A stretch of 64,000 nt of DNA, taken from contig CAWFFM010000001.1 in NCBI GenBank assembly GCA_963815125.1, positions 124,001-188,000 of the forward strand, in the 5' to 3' direction. Made by a program: the position numbers and the translations under genes. Shown piece by piece: positions 59,765 to 64,000 of this stretch (position 1 is its first letter; each line of letters starts with the position of its first letter). The DNA comes from Actinocatenispora sp963815125 (lineage in GTDB: Bacteria; Actinomycetota; Actinomycetes; Mycobacteriales; Micromonosporaceae). The notes under the pieces are model-generated. The model worked only from the letters and a program-made list of their open reading frames with translations, was not told the origin of the DNA and did no database searches.

Positions 59765-60430
59765 TCAGCTGTTGCGGGGTGGGCTGTCCCGCTGGCGGAG
59801 CTTGTCGTAGCCGGTGAAGGTGAACATCCGCTCGCCGGTCGCCAACGGTTGCGGTTGGCCGGCGAAGCGGTGCACACCGACACCGAAACCGGCGTCGGGA
59901 GCGGACAGCCACCGGCGCTGGAAGCCCAGGCGTTCGAACCGGTCGCAGATCATCGGTACCCGGTCGGGTACGCCGCGTGCACGGGTCCAGATCACCGTGG
60001 CGCCGCTGGCGCAGAGTTGGGGGCAGAAGCCGATGGTCCGCTCGATGTCCGCATCGAGGACATTGCCGAAGATCCCGCAGAGCAGTACGAGATCGGCCGG
60101 CACCATGCCCTGGTAGCGATCGGTGAGCGCCGCATCGGCCGCGACGACCTCGACTCCGTGCAGCCCGGCGGCACGGACCTTCTCTCCGGCCGCAGCCGCA
60201 TTCCGCGGATCGAGTTCCACCAGTCGGGCCTGCACGTCGTCGCGGCGGGGATGCCCGGCCAGTACACCCAGCAGATCATGTCCCTGCCCGGCGCATAGGC
60301 TGACTACCCGCAGCGGTCCCGGCGCGGCGGCGTGGAGCACGTCCCTGATCTGTGCCTGTACCGTCTGCAACCGGCGCGCCAGCGACGAGTCCGGTCGATC
60401 GTAGTCACCATGCCATCCGACCCAGTCCAC
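59765..60430 (-). CDS. Class I SAM-dependent methyltransferase
   Basis: Protein of 221 residues. The N terminus DWVGWHGDYDRPDSSLARRLQTVQAQIRDVL precedes the SAM core: LRVVSLCAGQGHDLLGVLAG, then RLVELDPRNAA (acidic residue at the end of strand 2), VVAADAALTDRY and ADLVLLCGIFGNVLDADIERT. The C-terminal part has RLGFQRRWLSAPDAGFGVGVHRFAG. It resembles small-molecule methyltransferases often found beside resistance or secondary-metabolism genes. Start GTG 60428-60430. It converges on the CPT-like gene; a 7-bp CTGAGTC/GACTCAG hairpin spans the two stops. Confidence 0.87.
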   Translation of the reverse strand: MDWVGWHGDYDRPDSSLARRLQTVQAQIRDVLHAAAPGPLRVVSLCAGQGHDLLGVLAGHPRRDDVQARLVELDPRNAAAAGEKVRAAGLHGVEVVAADAALTDRYQGMVPADLVLLCGIFGNVLDADIERTIGFCPQLCASGATVIWTRARGVPDRVPMICDRFERLGFQRRWLSAPDAGFGVGVHRFAGQPQPLATGERMFTFTGYDKLRQRDSPPRNS

Positions 60431-60588
60431 CTCCGAATCCTACGGTGGACCGGCAACCTGTACAGCTGGCGGCGCTTGCGGAAATCTCCCGGTCTGTGGT
60501 GATCTTGTTGTCGTTTCCGCCAGTGCCACAGGTATCCGATCGTGCGGTGCTGTCGCCGATGATCGTTGGTTGACGGAAGGTGACCCCG

Positions 60589-62271
60589 ATGGACGAGCAG
60601 CAGGCGATCGGGTTGGTGGTAAAGCTGATCCGTTCCCGCCGCCTGGACTATCCGACGGACGGGTTGGTGGCGGACCGTTTCGAGGCGGGCTGGAGCGTGT
60701 ACGCGCCGGTGGACGTCGACGAGAGCGATCCGATGGCGTTCCTGGACATGCCGGTGGGCCGGTCGGTGTTCCTGGTCGGTGATTCCGGACGGATCAAGGA
60801 AACGTCGAGTTCGGTGCCGCCGGGGGTGGCGGAGGCCGAGTTCGTCGCGGAGGAACGCGCCGCGCGCCGCCCGCCGTCCGCCGACCAGGAGTTCATGGCC
60901 GAGTTCAAGAAGGCGTTCACCGAACTCGATACCGACGGCGCGATCAGCGACTTCACCATCGTCGACAGCCCCGCACCCGATGAGGCGACCGCCGAGCGGG
61001 CGGCGGAACTCATCGCCCCGATCGTCCAGCAACTGGCCCAGCTCGGTCCGCCCGGCTGGCGGCGGCTCGGCGCGGTGTTCTCCTGTACCGTCTCCGCGGA
61101 CATCGCGCAGATGCGATTCTGGACCGATCACGCGATGGACCCGCTGCCGGTTCCGGAACCGATCATCGAGCTGGCCCGCCGGCACCGGCACATCGCCGCC
61201 GGTATGTCGGCTGGTCCGTGGTTCCGGGCGTTGTTGACCGTTCGTCGAGATCAATCGGACAGCGTCGAGGTGACCTCGGCGTTCGACTACGGCGACGAAC
61301 GATTGCCCGAGCGCGACCTGTTGGCACCCGAGCACTACCGCAACGACCTGGCCACCTACCCCCGGCCGCAGGTACCGGCATGGCTCGCGGAGTACATCGA
61401 CGGCACCGGAGGCGCCGGCCCGGTCGGACCCCGGCATGAGCAGCCCACGCGATCGCCGCAGCCCTCGGCGCCCAACAGCCCGCAGCCCCGGGACCAGGCA
61501 GAGATCTCCGCGGATCTCCGGGAGATCGGGAACGACGCGAAACTCGGCAACCTGTGGGGCAGCTATCCGGCAGGTCTACTACCCTCATCGCGACTCGGGG
61601 GCTTAGGGATCGCCGCCGCGGTACTCGCCCTGCTCGGCATCGTCATGCTCGCAAGCAGCAACGCGCTCGGCGCCGTCGTACTGGTGATAGCCGCCACCCT
61701 GGTCGTCTACATCGTCCGCGGTGCCGCAGTGAACAGCCAGCACTCAGGCGCGTGCCTGGCGACCTTCGAGGCCGGCATGGTGTACATCGACCACCAGGGG
61801 CAGGACCACGTCTTCCACTGGGACAGCACCACTGTCCGGCAGCGGATCGTGCACTACACGCGCGCCGGCTCCCGCACCCGTACGAGCTATGAGTACCGGC
61901 TGACCGGGCCCGACGGGGCGACGCTCACGCTGAGCCAGAGCTCGAACCTGGCCGGGCTGGCCAACCCCGAAAAATGGGGGCCGGAGATCCAGGATGGCAT
62001 AACCCGAGCCCAGTTGCCCGGTGCGCTGCGAACCATAGCCGGGGGCGGCACCATCACCTTCGGCCCGATCCAGCTCGATAGCGAGGCAGTGACCGCGCGA
62101 GGCAGTTCCGTACCGTGGTCGGACATCGACCAGATCAAGGTCGTGCAGGGCCATGTGTCACTGCGGGTGGCGGGCCGGTGGCTGTCGCTGATCAACACCG
62201 AGGTCAGCAAGGTGCCGAACTTCTTCGTCTTCCACACCCTGGCCGAGCATCTACGAGCCGCAGCCCACTGA
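60589..62271 (+). CDS. Composite immunity-like protein: N-terminal YrhB-like and YezG-like domains, membrane helices, C-terminal DUF6585-like domain
   Basis: Protein of 560 residues. Residues 1-85 (QQAIGLVVKLIRSRRLDYPT, GWSVYAPVDVDE, GRSVFLVGDSGRIKETSSSV) resemble the YrhB/Imm35-type fold. Residues about 100-265 (FTIVDSPAPDEATAERAAELIAPIVQQLAQLGPPGWRRLGAVF, then ALLTVRRDQSDSVEVTSAFDYGD) resemble YezG/DUF600 immunity proteins. After a Pro-rich linker come two adjacent transmembrane helices (LGIAAAVLALLGIVMLAS and ALGAVVLVIAATLVVYIV). The rest (LATFEAGMVYIDHQGQDHVFHW, ITFGPIQLDSEAV, VPWSDIDQIKVVQGHVSLR) fits the PH-like DUF6585 pattern. ATG 60589 is chosen for GGAAGGTG upstream. Domain names are by pattern only; no toxin gene is adjacent. 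Confidence 0.7.
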   Translation: MDEQQAIGLVVKLIRSRRLDYPTDGLVADRFEAGWSVYAPVDVDESDPMAFLDMPVGRSVFLVGDSGRIKETSSSVPPGVAEAEFVAEERAARRPPSADQEFMAEFKKAFTELDTDGAISDFTIVDSPAPDEATAERAAELIAPIVQQLAQLGPPGWRRLGAVFSCTVSADIAQMRFWTDHAMDPLPVPEPIIELARRHRHIAAGMSAGPWFRALLTVRRDQSDSVEVTSAFDYGDERLPERDLLAPEHYRNDLATYPRPQVPAWLAEYIDGTGGAGPVGPRHEQPTRSPQPSAPNSPQPRDQAEISADLREIGNDAKLGNLWGSYPAGLLPSSRLGGLGIAAAVLALLGIVMLASSNALGAVVLVIAATLVVYIVRGAAVNSQHSGACLATFEAGMVYIDHQGQDHVFHWDSTTVRQRIVHYTRAGSRTRTSYEYRLTGPDGATLTLSQSSNLAGLANPEKWGPEIQDGITRAQLPGALRTIAGGGTITFGPIQLDSEAVTARGSSVPWSDIDQIKVVQGHVSLRVAGRWLSLINTEVSKVPNFFVFHTLAEHLRAAAH

Positions 62272-62417
62272 GTCGTTCGCCGACCCGCCGGATCCACCGA
62301 GGAGATCGCGCGGCGGTCCGGCGGCGGTATCCCGACGGCGCTCAACGCCGGGACAGATCCCAGCGAACCCCCCGCCGCTGTGTTGCGGTGTGCCAGTCGA
62401 CGGAAGAGACTAGCGCG

Positions 62418-63209
62418 GTGGATCAGGTCCAGCAGATCGTGGCGCTGGTGGACGCCGCACTGGGCGCGGAAGCGATCGGCGTCTACCTGCACGGCTCGTC
62501 GGTGCTCGGTGGGCTTCACCCGGCCAGCGACGTCGACGTGCTGGTCGTCTCCAAGCGGAGCCTGGACCAACAGCAGCGACAGACACTGGTCAGGGGACTG
62601 CTCGGGCTCTCCGGATCGCGGAACAACGCCCGCCCGGTCGAGCTGACCGTGGTCGTCGAGTCCGAGGTCCGGCCGTGGCGCTACCCGCCGAACGGGGACT
62701 TCCTGTACGGCGAATGGCTGCGCGCCGAGTACGAGTCCGGGACGGTCCCCCAGCCCGAGCCGATGCCCGATCTGGCGCTGCTGGTCAGCATGACCCGTGC
62801 CGGCGAGCACCCCCTGACCGGTCCGGGTCCGACGACGGTACTCGACCCCGTCCCGCGCGCCGATCTGATCCACGCGAGCGTGGCAGGTGTCCCGGATCTG
62901 GTCGCCAATCTGGACGACGACACCCGCAACGTTCTGCTGACCTTCGCCCGCATCTGGGCCACCCTCGCCACCGGCGAGATCCGGTCCAAGGACGCCGCCG
63001 CGGACTGGGCACTCAGCCGGCTACCGCCCGAACACCGCCCGGTCCTCGAGCACACCCTGCACCTCTACCTGCACTGCAGTTACGCCGAGGAAGCCTGGAG
63101 CGAAGCGCTGCGGGCGCAGGTCCGTCCGCACGTCGACCACGTCCTCGCCGAGATCGCCCGGCTCAGTGCAGCTTCAGTTGGCGGATCATCCGGACCGCGC
63201 AGGTCCTAG
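62418..63209 (+). CDS. Aminoglycoside nucleotidyltransferase-like protein (ANT/DUF4111 type)
   Basis: Protein of 263 residues. The nucleotidyltransferase motif IGVYLHGSSVLGGLHPASDVDVLVV has the GS...(S)DxD metal-binding pattern, and VELTVVVES supplies the third acidic residue. The C-terminal helical half (RNVLLTFARIWATLATGEIRSKDAAADWAL) is that of AadA/ANT(9) enzymes, where it holds the substrate. Start GTG 62418 from the family N terminus; the open frame extends far upstream. It could adenylylate an aminoglycoside, but many chromosomal relatives have no known substrate. Confidence 0.87.
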   Translation: MDQVQQIVALVDAALGAEAIGVYLHGSSVLGGLHPASDVDVLVVSKRSLDQQQRQTLVRGLLGLSGSRNNARPVELTVVVESEVRPWRYPPNGDFLYGEWLRAEYESGTVPQPEPMPDLALLVSMTRAGEHPLTGPGPTTVLDPVPRADLIHASVAGVPDLVANLDDDTRNVLLTFARIWATLATGEIRSKDAAADWALSRLPPEHRPVLEHTLHLYLHCSYAEEAWSEALRAQVRPHVDHVLAEIARLSAASVGGSSGPRRS

Positions 63210-63378
63210 GGTCGGCCGCCGAACATACGGCCAGATCGTCATACGCGCTGCTGGCGCCCGTTGGTCCCAGATACGCGCTAACCATGACGGGTCGGGAAGA
63301 CGATCCGGGACTGCGGCGGAGTGTAGGTGTCCGAGGAGTACACAGCCCGGAAGGACACCGGATGGTTAGGGAACTGAC

Positions 63379-63951
63379 GTGAGCGCCGACGTCGCGGATG
63401 GGTTGACCGACGCCGAACTCGAGCGTCGGCTGGGGCAGGACCCGGAGCTGTTCACGCTCGTACACCACCGCTACTACCGCGACATCCACCGGTACGTGGC
63501 GGGGCGACTGGACGCGCAGACGGCTGAGGACATCGTGGCCGAGACGTTCCTGACCGCGTTCGCCCGGCGGGACCGGTTCGACCCCGAACGCGGGAGTCTG
63601 CGGCCGTGGCTGTTCGGTATCGCCACCAACCTGGTGAACCGGCATCGGCGCAAGGAGGCACGCCGGTACCGGGCACTGGTCCGGATGGCCCCCGAGCCGG
63701 ACACCGAAGGCCCGGAGAACCGGGTGGTCAGCATAGTCGCCGCGGGCCGGCTGCAACCGCAACTGGCCAGGGCGTTGGCCGGCCTGAACCGCGGGGAGCG
63801 CGACGTACTGCTGCTCGTCGTACTCGCCGAACTCAGCTACGACGAGGTCGCCGAGGCGCTCGGCATCTCTCCCGGCACGACGGGTTCCCGGCTCAGCCGG
63901 GCCCGCGCCAAACTCCGTACCGCACTTGATCGGGAGACGTTCCATGGATGA
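63379..63951 (+). CDS. ECF-type RNA polymerase sigma factor
   Basis: Protein of 190 residues. Region 2 is LFTLVHHRYYRDIHRYVAGRLDAQTAEDIVAETFLTAFARRDRFDPERGSLRPWLFGIATNLVNRHRR and region 4 is ALAGLNRGERDVLLLVVLAELSYDEVAEALGISPGTTGSRLSRARAKLR. It directs RNA polymerase to a stress or developmental regulon. Start GTG 63379. Its stop overlaps the next gene's ATG region, so regulator and partner are coupled. In the upstream gap, ATACGCGCT occurs twice (near 63251 and 63271). Confidence 0.94.
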   Translation: MSADVADGLTDAELERRLGQDPELFTLVHHRYYRDIHRYVAGRLDAQTAEDIVAETFLTAFARRDRFDPERGSLRPWLFGIATNLVNRHRRKEARRYRALVRMAPEPDTEGPENRVVSIVAAGRLQPQLARALAGLNRGERDVLLLVVLAELSYDEVAEALGISPGTTGSRLSRARAKLRTALDRETFHG

Positions 63952-64000
63952 CGATCTGCGCGCTGTTGCAACGCTGCTCTCAGCGCCCGAACCCAGTACC
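63944..64000 (+). CDS. Start of the sigma-factor partner gene (cut by window edge)
   Basis: ATG 63944 overlaps the sigma factor's last codons; the frame MDDDLRAVATLLSAPEPST is open to the window end. Position and the short acidic N terminus with a PEPS/T turn fit the CU044_5270-type or anti-sigma-like proteins commonly encoded after such ECF genes. Only 19 residues are visible. Confidence 0.55.
   Translation, partial: MDDDLRAVATLLSAPEPST

Overview
The window is chromosomal DNA of a very GC-rich actinobacterium. GC- or C-ending codons dominate, GTG and TTG starts are frequent, and the gene families are actinomycete ones: a mycothiol-dependent nitroreductase of the Rv2466c type, a DUF5130 protein, a CtaJ-like protein, a DUF397 protein, an Eis-type acetyltransferase and a murein-hydrolase gene behind a c-di-AMP riboswitch. 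A Micromonosporaceae or Streptomyces relative fits best, but no 16S or marker gene fixes the genus. I saw no tRNA, rRNA, CRISPR array, transposase or phage gene.

Layout. 0-2.6 kb: 5' part of a secreted coiled-coil (NlpC/P60-type) protein behind a ydaO-type riboswitch, a cis-prenyltransferase and a STAS-domain anti-sigma antagonist. 2.7-10.6 kb: a carbohydrate-uptake locus with a LacI repressor, sugar-binding lipoprotein, two permeases, a GH5-like and a GH1 glycosidase; two perfect TGAACCGGTTCA operators flank the promoter. 10.6-15 kb: a dispersed inverted-repeat element, then a ROK regulator divergent from an MFS transporter and a GH20 hexosaminidase. 15-20.6 kb: DsbA-like membrane protein, SSB-like protein, proB-proA, and a divergent SDR/MarR pair sharing a perfect 12+12 bp palindrome. 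20.7-31 kb: GH13 glucosidase with a TTTGAACGTTCAAA operator, truncated globin, MFS, MscS channel, HNH endonuclease, EamA transporter, kynureninase, amidase, CtaJ-like and DUF5130 proteins. 31-43 kb: zinc-ribbon mini-protein, PepN, mycothiol nitroreductase, DUF1015 protein, a PadR-controlled ABC exporter, RpiB and a Nei2-like glycosylase, an arrangement resembling mycobacterial Rv2464c-Rv2467 with extra genes interposed. 43-52 kb: an XRE-MurA fusion with a palindrome at its promoter, several kinase-fold phosphotransferases, MFS, GntR, an orphan DUF397 gene with only the tail of its XRE partner, a second copy of the dispersed repeat, a CCGTG pentamer repeat and an Eis-type acetyltransferase. 51-64 kb: a kinase-like membrane protein, a GNAT enzyme, a yybP-ykoY manganese riboswitch before a TMEM165/GDT1 gene broken by one extra base, soluble transhydrogenase, unrecognised proteins, two methyltransferases, a chloramphenicol-phosphotransferase-like kinase, a 560-residue immunity-like composite protein, an aminoglycoside nucleotidyltransferase-like gene and an ECF sigma factor with the start of its partner.

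How the parts fit. The left third is dominated by oligosaccharide uptake and hydrolysis, each unit with its own operator. The middle is central metabolism and redox housekeeping. The right third is accessory: antibiotic-modifying-enzyme families, immunity-like domains, decayed genes and repeats. The strongest non-gene signals are two riboswitches (c-di-AMP near 671-805, manganese near 5347x-5360x), a pair of related inverted-repeat elements 38.6 kb apart, and several clear palindromic operators. I found no demonstrably new defence or biosynthetic system. The best candidates for undescribed biology are the dispersed repeat pair, the palindrome at the XRE-MurA fusion and the composite immunity-like protein.
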